A stretch of DNA of 64,000 nucleotides from Streptomyces antnestii (GTDB lineage: Bacteria > Actinomycetota > Actinomycetes > Streptomycetales > Streptomycetaceae), in assembly GCF_004005495.1 (NCBI RefSeq), contig NZ_RZYA01000013.1, positions 1-64,000 of the forward strand, written 5' to 3'. Both the position numbers and the translations under genes were made by a program. Position 1 is the stretch's first letter; each line of letters starts with the position of its first letter. This document shows positions 26,155-34,194 of the stretch, piece by piece. Under the pieces are notes generated by a model. That model was given only the letters and a program-made list of their open reading frames with translations, was not told the DNA's origin and did not search any database.

Positions 26155-26265
26155 GTCTCACACGGTAGAGGGGTTTGCGCGGGGCCATCCGCCAATTGAG
26201 CCGGTGTGTCGCACGATCTGGCTGATATTTCGAGCTTTTTTTACGACTGAGGCAGCAACACGCCG

Positions 26266-26319
26266 TCCGCCGAGCGAAATTAATGCCTCCGGCGGACGAT
26301 CCCGATCGCTCAGGGATCA
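26266..26319. terminator. Tandem hairpins between rimJ-like gene and sepX
   Basis: One hairpin is GTCCGCCG/CGGCGGAC with a 17-nt loop (26266-26298). The next is GATCCC/GGGATC with a 9-nt loop (26299-26319). An A/T-rich stretch lies on either side. They probably separate the rimJ-like transcript from sepX, which would then have its own promoter in 26155-26265. Confidence 0.55.
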
Positions 26320-26335
26320 ATTTCGAACACTTATT

Positions 26336-26986
26336 TTATTTGGGCGGTGTTCCGGGCCGGTCCACGGTGTTCGCTCCGCCCGGACCAGCGGTGTTGTCAC
26401 CACGCTTACGACGCCAGCGGCTCAGCAGGCCTTCCGGGACCTCCTCCGCGGTGAGCGCGAAGACGAGATGGTCGCGCCAGCCGCCGTCGATGTGAAGATA
26501 GCGTGGACGCAGGCCTTCCTCGCGGAATCCGAGTTTCTCGACGACCCTGCGGCTCGGCCCGTTCTCCGGGCGAATACAGACCTCGATGCGGTGCAGACCC
26601 ACGGTGCGGAAGCAGTGGTCGACCGCGAGCGCCACCGCCGTCGGCATCACTCCGCGCCCCGCCACCGACTGGTCGACCCAGTAGCCGACATGCCCCGAGC
26701 ACATCGAGCCCCAGGTGATCCCGGCGACCGTCAACTGCCCCACCAGACGGCCCTGGTACTCGATGACGAAGGGCAGCATGCGCCCCGCGCTCGCCTCGGC
26801 CCGCAGATGGCGCACCATCTGACGGTAGGTCGGACGGTGGGCGATGGGGCCGCTGGGCGTGGGGGGCGGGATGGTGGCTTCCCAGGGGCGCAGCCAGTCG
26901 CGGTTGCGGCGGTTGACCTCCCGCCAGGCGCGCTGGTCGCGCAGCTTTATCGGGCGCAGAGTGACGTCACCGTCCGTCAGCTCCAC
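26336..26986 (-). CDS. rimJ: RimJ/RimL-type GNAT acetyltransferase
   Basis: A 216-residue GNAT of the RimJ/RimL subfamily, whose members acetylate protein N-termini. Features are VTLRPIKLRDQRAW at the start, DQSVAGRGVMPTAV as the acetyl-CoA loop (about 105-118), and RIEVCIRPENGPSRRV, a strand and helix typical of RimJ. GTG 26986 is the start, 17 nt after mogA. A rimJ-like gene also sits between glp and glpR in corynebacteria, so the linkage is conserved, but its target is not known from sequence. Confidence 0.88.
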   Translation of the reverse strand: MELTDGDVTLRPIKLRDQRAWREVNRRNRDWLRPWEATIPPPTPSGPIAHRPTYRQMVRHLRAEASAGRMLPFVIEYQGRLVGQLTVAGITWGSMCSGHVGYWVDQSVAGRGVMPTAVALAVDHCFRTVGLHRIEVCIRPENGPSRRVVEKLGFREEGLRPRYLHIDGGWRDHLVFALTAEEVPEGLLSRWRRKRGDNTAGPGGANTVDRPGTPPK

Positions 26987-27003
26987 CGGCCAGGACGGGC
27001 TGT

Positions 27004-27504
27004 TCAGCTCGCACCCCCGTCAGGTCTGGGATGGTCTCCGCCGCGGAGCTGGTCGACGGCGTGGGTCAGCAGGGTGCCGAGGACGGCGAGGCCGTCCCTG
27101 ACGCCGCCGGACGACCCCGGCAGGTTCACGATCAGGGTCCGGCCTGCGACGCCCGCGAGTCCTCGGGAGAGCGCGGCCGTTGGCACCTTCTCGCGGCCGA
27201 ACGCCCGGATGGCCTCGGGGATGCCGGGCACCTCGTGGTCGAGCACGCTCCGGGTGGCCTCGGGGGTGCGGTCGGTGGGCGAGATGCCGGTGCCGCCCGT
27301 GGTGACGATGACGTCGTATCCGGCGTCGACCCCGGCCCGCAGCGCCTCGGCCACCGGGTCGCCGTCGGGGACGACCCGCGGGCCGTCGACCTGGAAGCCC
27401 AGGTCTTCGAGGCCCCGCGCGATCAGGGGGCCACCCTTGTCGGCGTAGACCCCGGCGGCCGCGCGGTTGGAGGCGGTGACCACGAGGGCGCGGTAGGCGC
27501 TCAC
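27004..27504 (-). CDS. mogA: Molybdopterin adenylyltransferase MogA/MoaB family
   Basis: A 166-residue protein with the MoCF fold. VIVTTGGTGISPTDRTPEA is the MPT-binding motif, and NLPGSSGG is the C-terminal conserved loop. It activates molybdopterin with ATP for metal insertion. The start overlaps the end of moaC by 4 nt. MogA, MoaC and MoeA/Glp are together in this string, with rimJ next. Confidence 0.92.
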   Translation of the reverse strand: MSAYRALVVTASNRAAAGVYADKGGPLIARGLEDLGFQVDGPRVVPDGDPVAEALRAGVDAGYDVIVTTGGTGISPTDRTPEATRSVLDHEVPGIPEAIRAFGREKVPTAALSRGLAGVAGRTLIVNLPGSSGGVRDGLAVLGTLLTHAVDQLRGGDHPRPDGGAS

Positions 27505-27995
27505 TCCCCGGCCTCCGCGCGAGTCCAGTGGCCCGACTTGCCGCCGGTCTTCTCCTCGACGCGGACGTCCGTGATGACGGCGCCCTTGTCGACGGCCTTC
27601 ACCATGTCGACGACGGTGAGCGCGGCGACCGAGACGGCCGTCAGTGCCTCCATCTCGACGCCCGTGCGGTCGGTGGTCTTCACCGTGGCGAGGATCTCCA
27701 CCGCGTCGTCGGCGACCGCCAGGTCCAGCTTCACCCCGGACACCGCCAGCGGGTGGCAGAGCGGGATGAGGTCGGGGGTGCGCTTGGCACCCATGATCCC
27801 GGCGATGCGCGCGGTGGCGAGGGCGTCGCCCTTGGGGACTCCCTCACCCCGCAGCAGCTCCACCACGCGGGGCGATACGAGGACGCGGCCGCTGGCACGG
27901 GCGGTGCGCGCGGTCACGTCCTTGGCGGACACGTCGACCATGCGGGCGGCGCCCGCCTCGTCGATGTGCGTCAGTCGGTCCTGCGAACTGCTCAT
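27501..27995 (-). CDS. moaC: Cyclic pyranopterin monophosphate synthase MoaC
   Basis: A 164-residue enzyme that makes cyclic pyranopterin monophosphate in molybdenum cofactor synthesis. Hallmarks are the substrate loop LIPLCHPL, the segment KTTDRTGVEMEALTAVSV, and a late DMVKAVDKGA. MoaA, its partner, is not in this window. It lies 88 bp after glp/moeA on the same strand and overlaps mogA. Confidence 0.94.
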   Translation of the reverse strand: MSSSQDRLTHIDEAGAARMVDVSAKDVTARTARASGRVLVSPRVVELLRGEGVPKGDALATARIAGIMGAKRTPDLIPLCHPLAVSGVKLDLAVADDAVEILATVKTTDRTGVEMEALTAVSVAALTVVDMVKAVDKGAVITDVRVEEKTGGKSGHWTRAEAGE

Positions 27996-28083
27996 GGTGC
28001 TGTGGCGCTCCCGATCCGAGGGCCGCGGCGGTGCGGCGCGCGCGGCCTGTTGTGCGCGACACGCTATCGCGCGGACGGGGCGT

Positions 28084-29433
28084 CTAGCCGAGGAGGACCA
28101 CGTCGACTTCCGTGCCCGGCTCGACCGATGTGGTCTTCTCGGGTACGACGATCAGCGCGTCCGCGTGCGCGAGCGCCGCGACGAGGTGGGATCCGGAGCC
28201 CCCCACGGGCGTGACGGTGCCGGCCTCGGCGTCGTACGTGCCGCGCAGGAACTGGCGGCGTCCGGCGGGCGAGCCGATCGCCTTGCCGGTCTTGAGGACC
28301 GCGCGGGCCGACGGCCGGTGGATGTCGGCGGCGGGCAGGCCCATGAGGGTGCGCACGGCGGGGCGTACGAACAGCTCGAAGGAGACGTACGAGGAGACGG
28401 GGTTGCCGGGCAGGGCGAGGAGCGGGGTGTGCTCGGGGCCGATGGTGCCGAAGCCCTGGGGCTTGCCGGGCTGCATGGCGAGCTTGCGGAACTCGACGCC
28501 GCTGCCGGCCCCGATGCCGGTCTCGTCCTCGGAGTCGCCGACGGACGTCAGCGCCTCCTTCACGACGTCGTACGCGCCGACGCTGACGCCGCCCGTGGTG
28601 ACGATGAGGTCGGCGCGGATGAGCTGGTCCTCGATGGTGGAGCGCAGGGTCTCCGCGTCGTCGGCGACCGCGCCGACGCGGTAGGCGATCGCTCCGGCGT
28701 CGCGGGCGGCGGCGGTGAGGGCGAAGCTGTTGGAGTCGTAGATCTCGCCCTCGGCCAACTCCTCGCCCGGCTGGACGAGTTCGCTGCCGGTGGACATGAC
28801 GACCACGCGCGGGCGCGGGCGCACGCGTACGGTGCCGCGGCCGATCGCGGCGAGCAGGGCGATCTGCGGCGGGCCCAGGACCGTGCCGGCCTCCAGGGCG
28901 CGGTCGCCGGCCTTCACGTCGCTGCCCTTGGCGCGCACGTGCGCGCGTGCCTCGGCGGGGCGGTGCACGCGGACCTCGCCGGTGGCGCCCTCGGGGGCCG
29001 CGCTGTGGGCGCGCATCCCGGAGACCGGGCCCTCGCCCAGGCCGCCGTCGGTCCACTCCACGGGGACGACGGCCTCGGCGCCGGAGGGCAGCGGGGCGCC
29101 GGTCATGATGCGGGCGGCCTGGCCGGGCCCGACGTGGAGCAGTCCCGCCCGGCCCGCCGCCACGTCTCCCACGACCGTGAGCACCGCGGGGAACTCCTCG
29201 CTCGCGCCCGCCACGTCGGCGGCCCTGACCGCGTACCCGTCCATCGAGCTGTTGTCGAAGGGGGGCAGCGAGACGGGCACCGTGATGTCCTCGACGAGGA
29301 CGCAGCCCTGTGCGTCGAGGAGCTGGAGCTCGATGGGCTCCAGGGGGCGGACGGTGTCGAGGATGTCCTCCAGGTGCTCCGCCACCGACCAGACGTGCTG
29401 CTGCCCGGTGGCGTGTGTGGTCGCGCTGCTCAA
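28084..29433 (-). CDS. glp: MoeA-type molybdotransferase, gephyrin-like protein Glp
   Basis: A 449-residue MoeA/gephyrin-type protein: MoeA N-terminal domain with FDNSSMDGYAV, a MoCF domain with VTTGGVSVGAYD, and a C-terminal beta domain. MoeA inserts molybdate into adenylated molybdopterin. In corynebacteria the homologue next to galU and glpR (Glp) also binds FtsZ and its membrane receptor. Because the same neighbours occur here, this copy is a candidate for both jobs. TTG 29433 overlaps the galU stop (TTGA). Confidence 0.9.
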   Translation of the reverse strand: MSSATTHATGQQHVWSVAEHLEDILDTVRPLEPIELQLLDAQGCVLVEDITVPVSLPPFDNSSMDGYAVRAADVAGASEEFPAVLTVVGDVAAGRAGLLHVGPGQAARIMTGAPLPSGAEAVVPVEWTDGGLGEGPVSGMRAHSAAPEGATGEVRVHRPAEARAHVRAKGSDVKAGDRALEAGTVLGPPQIALLAAIGRGTVRVRPRPRVVVMSTGSELVQPGEELAEGEIYDSNSFALTAAARDAGAIAYRVGAVADDAETLRSTIEDQLIRADLIVTTGGVSVGAYDVVKEALTSVGDSEDETGIGAGSGVEFRKLAMQPGKPQGFGTIGPEHTPLLALPGNPVSSYVSFELFVRPAVRTLMGLPAADIHRPSARAVLKTGKAIGSPAGRRQFLRGTYDAEAGTVTPVGGSGSHLVAALAHADALIVVPEKTTSVEPGTEVDVVLLG

Positions 29434-30341
29434 GGTGCCTGCATCTCCTCGGTGACGTAACTGCGAAGCCAGGACCGGAAGTCGGGCCCCAGGTCCTCAC
29501 GTTCGCATGCGAGTCTGACAATGGCACGCAGATAGTCGCTGCGGTCCCCGGTGTCATACCGGCGGCCCTTGAAGACGACGCCGTGCACGGGGCCGCCGAC
29601 CTTCTCGTCCGCGGCGAGCTGCTGGAGGGCGTCGGTGAGCTGGATCTCGCCGCCGCGGCCCGGCTCGGTCCGGCGCAGTATGCCGAAGATCGCGGGGTCG
29701 AGCACGTAGCGCCCGATGATCGCGTAGTTCGACGGGGCGTCCTCGGGGTCGGGCTTCTCGACCAGGCCGGTGACCTTGACGACATCGCCGTCGGTGGTCG
29801 ACTCGACGGCGGCGCAGCCGTAGAGGTGGATCTGCTCGGGCTCGACCTCCATGAGGGCGATGACGCTGCCGCCGCGCTCCTCCTGGACGTCGACCATGCG
29901 GGCGAGCAGGGGGTCGCGCGGGTCGATCAGGTCGTCACCGAGGAGGACCGCGAAGGGCTCCTGGCCGACGTGCGGGGCCGCGCACAGGACGGCGTGACCG
30001 AGGCCCCTGGGGTCGCCCTGGCGGACGTAGTGCATGGTCGCGAGGTCGCTGGACTCCTGGACCTTGGTGAGACGGTCGGCGTCACCCTTCTTCTGGAGGG
30101 CCGACTCGAGCTCGTAGTTGCGGTCGAAGTGGTCCTCCAGGGGCCGCTTGTTGCGGCCTGTGATCATGAGTACGTCGTGGAGGCCGGCGGACACGGCCTC
30201 CTCGACGACGTACTGGATCGCCGGCTTGTCGACGACCGGCAGCATCTCCTTCGGCGTCGCCTTGGTGGCCGGCAGGAACCGGGTGCCGAGGCCTGCGGCG
30301 GGGATGACAGCCTTGCTGATCCTGGGGTGCGAGTCAGTCAT
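29430..30341 (-). CDS. galU: UTP--glucose-1-phosphate uridylyltransferase GalU
   Basis: A 303-residue enzyme making UDP-glucose for wall polymers and trehalose. The nucleotide motif is GLGTRFLPATKATPKEM near the N-terminus, with VDKPAIQY and LLGDDLID following. ATG 30341 (MTDSHPRISKAV) gives the usual length; an upstream in-frame codon would add 36 unrelated residues. TATGGT at 30349-30354, 7 nt before the ATG, could be a leaderless -10. It is the first gene of the galU-glp-moaC-mogA-rimJ string. Confidence 0.94.
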   Translation of the reverse strand: MTDSHPRISKAVIPAAGLGTRFLPATKATPKEMLPVVDKPAIQYVVEEAVSAGLHDVLMITGRNKRPLEDHFDRNYELESALQKKGDADRLTKVQESSDLATMHYVRQGDPRGLGHAVLCAAPHVGQEPFAVLLGDDLIDPRDPLLARMVDVQEERGGSVIALMEVEPEQIHLYGCAAVESTTDGDVVKVTGLVEKPDPEDAPSNYAIIGRYVLDPAIFGILRRTEPGRGGEIQLTDALQQLAADEKVGGPVHGVVFKGRRYDTGDRSDYLRAIVRLACEREDLGPDFRSWLRSYVTEEMQAP

Positions 30342-30426
30342 GCGGTGAACCATATCCGTAGCGTCTGGGGTGGAAGATTTGCTTCCAGCTAAGTTGATGT
30401 CTATATGAGGGGTTTGTGAGCGAGCT

Positions 30427-31029
30427 ATGTCTTTGTCAAAGGCTGGCAAGAGCGCGTTGCGCGCAGCGCTCCTCCAGGTGAGGTCCGGGTTGACCGCCGA
30501 TGACGTCGAGAAGGCGGCCGAGTTGCTGGCCCGTCAGGCCCTTGAGCTGCCCGAGCTGTCCGGGGCGCGGACGGTCGCCGCGTACGTCTCCGTCGGCCGG
30601 GAGCCGGGCACGCGCGCGCTGCTCGACGCCCTCCACGCGCGCGGGGTGCGCGTGCTGCTCCCCGTACTCCTCGGCGACAACGACCTGGACTGGGGCGCCT
30701 ACGACGGACCGGGGTCCCTCGCGCGCGTGCAACACGCGGGAAAGATGACCCTTTTGGAGCCCGCCGGGGATCCGCTCGGCAAAGAGGCCGTCGTGGAGGC
30801 GGACGCCGTCCTGCTGCCCGGCCTCGCGGTGGACGGGCGCGGCATGCGCCTCGGCCGCGGCGGCGGCTCCTACGACCGGGTCCTCGCCCGCCTGGAGCGC
30901 GCGGCCGCGGATCCCTCGCTCGTCGTGCTCCTGTACGACGGCGAGATCGTCGCGCACGTGCCCGAGGAGGCGCACGACCGGCCGGTGCACGCCGTCGTGA
31001 CGCCGTCGGGCACGCGCCGCTTCCGGTGA
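30427..31029 (+). CDS. 5-formyltetrahydrofolate cyclo-ligase
   Basis: A 200-residue enzyme that converts 5-formyl-THF to 5,10-methenyl-THF with ATP. The conserved C-terminal nucleotide and folate motifs are present: LPGLAVDGRGMRLGRGGG and SYDRVLARL. The N-terminal KSALRAALLQVR fits the basic substrate region. It is divergent from galU (85-bp gap), an arrangement that recurs in actinobacteria. A long perfect terminator follows. Confidence 0.93.
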   Translation: MSLSKAGKSALRAALLQVRSGLTADDVEKAAELLARQALELPELSGARTVAAYVSVGREPGTRALLDALHARGVRVLLPVLLGDNDLDWGAYDGPGSLARVQHAGKMTLLEPAGDPLGKEAVVEADAVLLPGLAVDGRGMRLGRGGGSYDRVLARLERAAADPSLVVLLYDGEIVAHVPEEAHDRPVHAVVTPSGTRRFR

Positions 31030-31040
31030 GCTGACGGGAT

Positions 31041-31080
31041 GTGAAAGGGCCCTCCACGCACGCGTGGAGGGCCCTTTCAC
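31041..31080. terminator. Bidirectional terminator, 18-bp stem
   Basis: GTGAAAGGGCCCTCCACG pairs perfectly with the last 18 bases around a CACG loop. It lies between the convergent cyclo-ligase and penicillin-acylase genes. Confidence 0.9.
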
Positions 31081-31099
31081 GAGGTGACGCTCGGCCGGG

Positions 31100-33907
31100 T
31101 CAGGGCCGCAGCACCAGGGTGTCCTTCGTCGCCCCGTCGACCGCCTTCTCCGAAGAGGCCCACGGAATCAGCTCGCCCTTGGACCACTTGTCGGTCTGGT
31201 CGGTGTAGTGCGCGCTGAACGCGTGCCCCGAAGCGCCGGTCAGGTTGATCCACTTGGACTTGTCGAGGTCCGCGAGGTTGACCACCATCCGCATCGACGG
31301 CACCCAGATGACGCCGTAGCCGCCCGCCGCGTTCCAGCCGGTCGCGTCCACGGCCGCCTCGCCGCCGCCGAGCTTCCACGGGCCGCGGTTGAGCACGTAC
31401 TGGAGCCAGCCGGGCCCGTCCGTGCCGAGGGTCTGGTTCTTCAGGCTGAGCTGGTGCAGGCGGCCCCAGCTCCAGGTGTCGACGTCCTTGCCGAGCTTGG
31501 CGGTGACGTCCCAGCGCGCATCCCGCATGGCCCGCGCGAACAGCTGATCGCGGGTCTTGGCCTCGGCGTGAGTCCGGGTCGCCGGGGCCTTCCACCAGTC
31601 GTTGTTCTCGTCGTCGATGATGTTGCGGACGACCTCGAACCAGCGGTCGCCGCCGTCCGGCTGCGCCGAGTCCGCGGCACGCTGACCGCACTCGCGCACC
31701 CGCTGGTCCTCGTCCGCGGGGCCGGTGTCACCGGCCGGTTCGACGCTCAGGCACTGGCCCTGGACACGCAGCTCCTTGGGGAGCTTGTTGCCGAAGGCCA
31801 GCTTGAGGATGTTGCGCCAGACCGAGTTGAAGTACGCGGCCGCCGCCGAGTCCGGGCTCTGGGTGTAGTCCCAGTTCTCCAGGAGCTTCTGCGCCTCGCG
31901 GACGTCCTTGTCCGAGACGTCGATCTTGAGCAGCTTGGGCACGAGCAGCTTGGCGATCTCGCTGCTGTTGTCCATCTGCATGGTGCGCATGTCGTCGGTG
32001 GAGATCTTGCCGCCGCCGGCGATCTTCGACTCGATCAGGTCGGTGATGCGCTGGCTGCGCGTGCCGTAACCCCAGTCGGACGTGAGGTGGTACGGGTACT
32101 TGTCCTTGTCGATGACGGCCTGGTTCGCCGTCACGATGTAGCCGCGCTTCGGGTTGAACTCGTAGGGCAGCGCGGCCTGCGGGATGTAGCCCTTCCAGCG
32201 GTACCTGGAGTCCCAGCCGGGCGCGGGCAGCGAGCCGTCGTCGCCCTTGGCGCGTACCGGGATCCTGCCGGGCGCCTGGTAGCCGATGTTGCCCTTGGTA
32301 TCGGCGTAGATCAGGTTCTGCGAGGGCACCTCGAAGTCGGCGGCGGCCTTGCGGAACTGCGTCCAGCCCGTCGCCCTGTCCAGGGCGAAGACGGCGTCCA
32401 TGGACTTGCCGGGGGTCAGCGCGGTCCAGCGCAGCGAGACCCCGTAGCCGTCGCCGCGGTCGGGGGCGGCCGTGTCGACCCTAGCCTTCTTGCCGACCTT
32501 GACGAGCTCGTCGTCACGGTCGGAGATCAGAGGGCCGTTGTCGGTCTCGCGGACGGTGATGGTCTTGTCGTCGCCGCCGGCGACCTTGATGGTCTCCTTG
32601 CGGGTCTTGAACGGGACCGTCTTGCCGTCGGACTGGTAACCGCCGCCGCTGTTCAGCTTCTCCAGGTAGAGGTCGGTGACGTCGGCGCCGAGGTTGGTCA
32701 TGCCCCAGGAGATGTCCTGGTTGTGGCCGATGATCACGCCGGGCATCCCGGCGAACGTGTAGCCCGTGACGTCGTACTGGCAGCTTGCGGAGATGCTCCG
32801 GCAGTGCAGACCCATCTGGTACCAGACCGACGGGAGCTGCGGTGACAGGTGCGGGTCGTTGGCGAGCAGCGGCTTGCCGGTGATCGTGTGCTCTCCGGAG
32901 ACGACCCACGAGTTGGAGCCGATGCCGTTGCCGTTCGGGCCGACGGCCGCGGGGACCTGGTCCAGGGCGTCGGAGAGTCCGGTCAGCTGGCTCTGGAGCC
33001 CGTTCGGGGCCTCGGTGTTGCCGGCGAGGCCGGTGCCGGAGCCCGTGCCTCCCGTGCCTCCCGTGCCGGTGGTGTTAGCGGTGGAGGCGCCAGTTCCGGT
33101 GCCGGTTTGATTTCCGGACCCGCTGGAGCCCGCCCCGTAGGTGCCGGTCGCGCTGTCGTAGGAGCCCGACTGGACGATCGCCTTGTTCCGGTCGTACGGG
33201 TAGTCCGGGTAGAGGTCCGCGATCTGCTGCGGGCCGAGGCGGCTCGTCATCAGGGAGCGGTCGATCTCTTCCTGCATGTTGCCGCGCAGGTCCCAGGCCA
33301 TCGCCTTGAGCCAGGCCACCGAGTCGGCCGGCGTCCACTTCTGCGGCGTGTAGTCGTTGGTGAACCCGAGCGCCGCGTACTCGACGGAGATGTCACCGCC
33401 GTCCTTGCCCGCGAGGTAGGCGTTGACTCCCTTGGCGTACGCCTGGAGGTACTTCTTCGTCTCGGGCGAGAGCTTGGAGTCGTACTCCTTCTGCGCCACC
33501 CGGTGCCAGCCGAGCGTCCGCAGGAACTCATCGGTCTTGACCTGGCTCTTGCCGAACATCTCGGAGAGCCGGCCGGAGGTCATATGACGGCGGACGTCCA
33601 TCTCCCAGAAGCGGTCCTGCGCCTGCACATAGCCCTGGGCCATGAACAGGTCCGCGTCGGACGAGGCGTAGACCTGAGGGATCCCGTAGGAGTCGCGCTT
33701 GACGTCGACGGGCCCGGAGAGTCCGTCGAGCTTGATCGACCCCTTCGTCTGCGGGAAGGAGGCGCGCACGGTGCCGACGCTCCAGTACGTGCCGTAGCCG
33801 ATGCCCGCGACAATGGCCAAAACCAGCACGATCAGGATGAGTCGGGCTCTGCGCCCCTTCTTCTTGCCGGACGAATGGCCGGAAGAGGCGTTGGTGTTCG
33901 AGGGCAT
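31100..33907 (-). CDS. Penicillin acylase family protein (Ntn hydrolase)
   Basis: A 935-residue N-terminal-nucleophile amidase of the penicillin G / acyl-homoserine-lactone acylase family. One membrane anchor (about 22-41) follows a basic N-terminus, so it acts outside the membrane. The self-cleavage site is G330|S331 in GIGSNSWVV; Ser331-Asn would start the beta subunit. The spacer before it is a 60-residue Gly/Thr/Ser-rich stretch, unusually long. Beta-subunit motifs include HLSPQLPSVWYQ. The natural substrate is unknown; AHL, penicillin and peptide amides are all known in the family. ATG 33907 is chosen for the basic-then-hydrophobic anchor. Confidence 0.9.
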   Translation of the reverse strand: MPSNTNASSGHSSGKKKGRRARLILIVLVLAIVAGIGYGTYWSVGTVRASFPQTKGSIKLDGLSGPVDVKRDSYGIPQVYASSDADLFMAQGYVQAQDRFWEMDVRRHMTSGRLSEMFGKSQVKTDEFLRTLGWHRVAQKEYDSKLSPETKKYLQAYAKGVNAYLAGKDGGDISVEYAALGFTNDYTPQKWTPADSVAWLKAMAWDLRGNMQEEIDRSLMTSRLGPQQIADLYPDYPYDRNKAIVQSGSYDSATGTYGAGSSGSGNQTGTGTGASTANTTGTGGTGGTGSGTGLAGNTEAPNGLQSQLTGLSDALDQVPAAVGPNGNGIGSNSWVVSGEHTITGKPLLANDPHLSPQLPSVWYQMGLHCRSISASCQYDVTGYTFAGMPGVIIGHNQDISWGMTNLGADVTDLYLEKLNSGGGYQSDGKTVPFKTRKETIKVAGGDDKTITVRETDNGPLISDRDDELVKVGKKARVDTAAPDRGDGYGVSLRWTALTPGKSMDAVFALDRATGWTQFRKAAADFEVPSQNLIYADTKGNIGYQAPGRIPVRAKGDDGSLPAPGWDSRYRWKGYIPQAALPYEFNPKRGYIVTANQAVIDKDKYPYHLTSDWGYGTRSQRITDLIESKIAGGGKISTDDMRTMQMDNSSEIAKLLVPKLLKIDVSDKDVREAQKLLENWDYTQSPDSAAAAYFNSVWRNILKLAFGNKLPKELRVQGQCLSVEPAGDTGPADEDQRVRECGQRAADSAQPDGGDRWFEVVRNIIDDENNDWWKAPATRTHAEAKTRDQLFARAMRDARWDVTAKLGKDVDTWSWGRLHQLSLKNQTLGTDGPGWLQYVLNRGPWKLGGGEAAVDATGWNAAGGYGVIWVPSMRMVVNLADLDKSKWINLTGASGHAFSAHYTDQTDKWSKGELIPWASSEKAVDGATKDTLVLRP

Positions 33908-34094
33908 CGCTGTCCTTGCTGTCCTTCGCGAGCGGCAGAGCGGGCTGCAGGCGGGCTGTGGGGTCACGGAGCGCTGGGAGCAACCATAGGCGCAGGGCTC
34001 GGCGGCTCCGGACGCGGTGTCAAGAACCCGGGCCCTGGAGCCGCCCGAGGTCATCCTGAAGAGCGTCAAGAAAGCGTCAACGATTAGGTAAGGT

Positions 34095-34120
34095 AACGAA
34101 GTAGTTTAACGAAGTAGTTT
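34095..34120. repeat. Tandem 13-bp direct repeat between the acylase and antiporter genes
   Basis: AACGAAGTAGTTT occurs twice head to tail (34095-34107 and 34108-34120) in an A/T-rich island. It lies between the divergent acylase and antiporter genes and may bind a regulator or form part of the antiporter promoter. Confidence 0.65.
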
Positions 34121-34180
34121 CCTGAGTGCCGCCCCCCGGAGTGAGTGCCGGATCCCCGGAGCGAGCGCCCGATCCCCTGA

Positions 34181-34188
34181 GGGAGGAA
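34181..34188 (+). promoter_or_regulatory. Shine-Dalgarno sequence that supports a CTG start
   Basis: GGGAGGAA lies 6 nt before CTG at 34195, which begins the family's usual N-terminus (TVHHLNQLLLV after the initiator). In-frame GTG codons upstream (34126) have no such site. Confidence 0.65.
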
Positions 34189-34194
34189 CAGCCC

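Noticed and set aside
31100..33907. Beta-lactam biosynthesis cluster suggested by acylase, PBPs and a beta-lactamase-fold protein
   Set aside because: The genes are spread over 30 kb with unrelated housekeeping genes between them and no biosynthetic enzymes.
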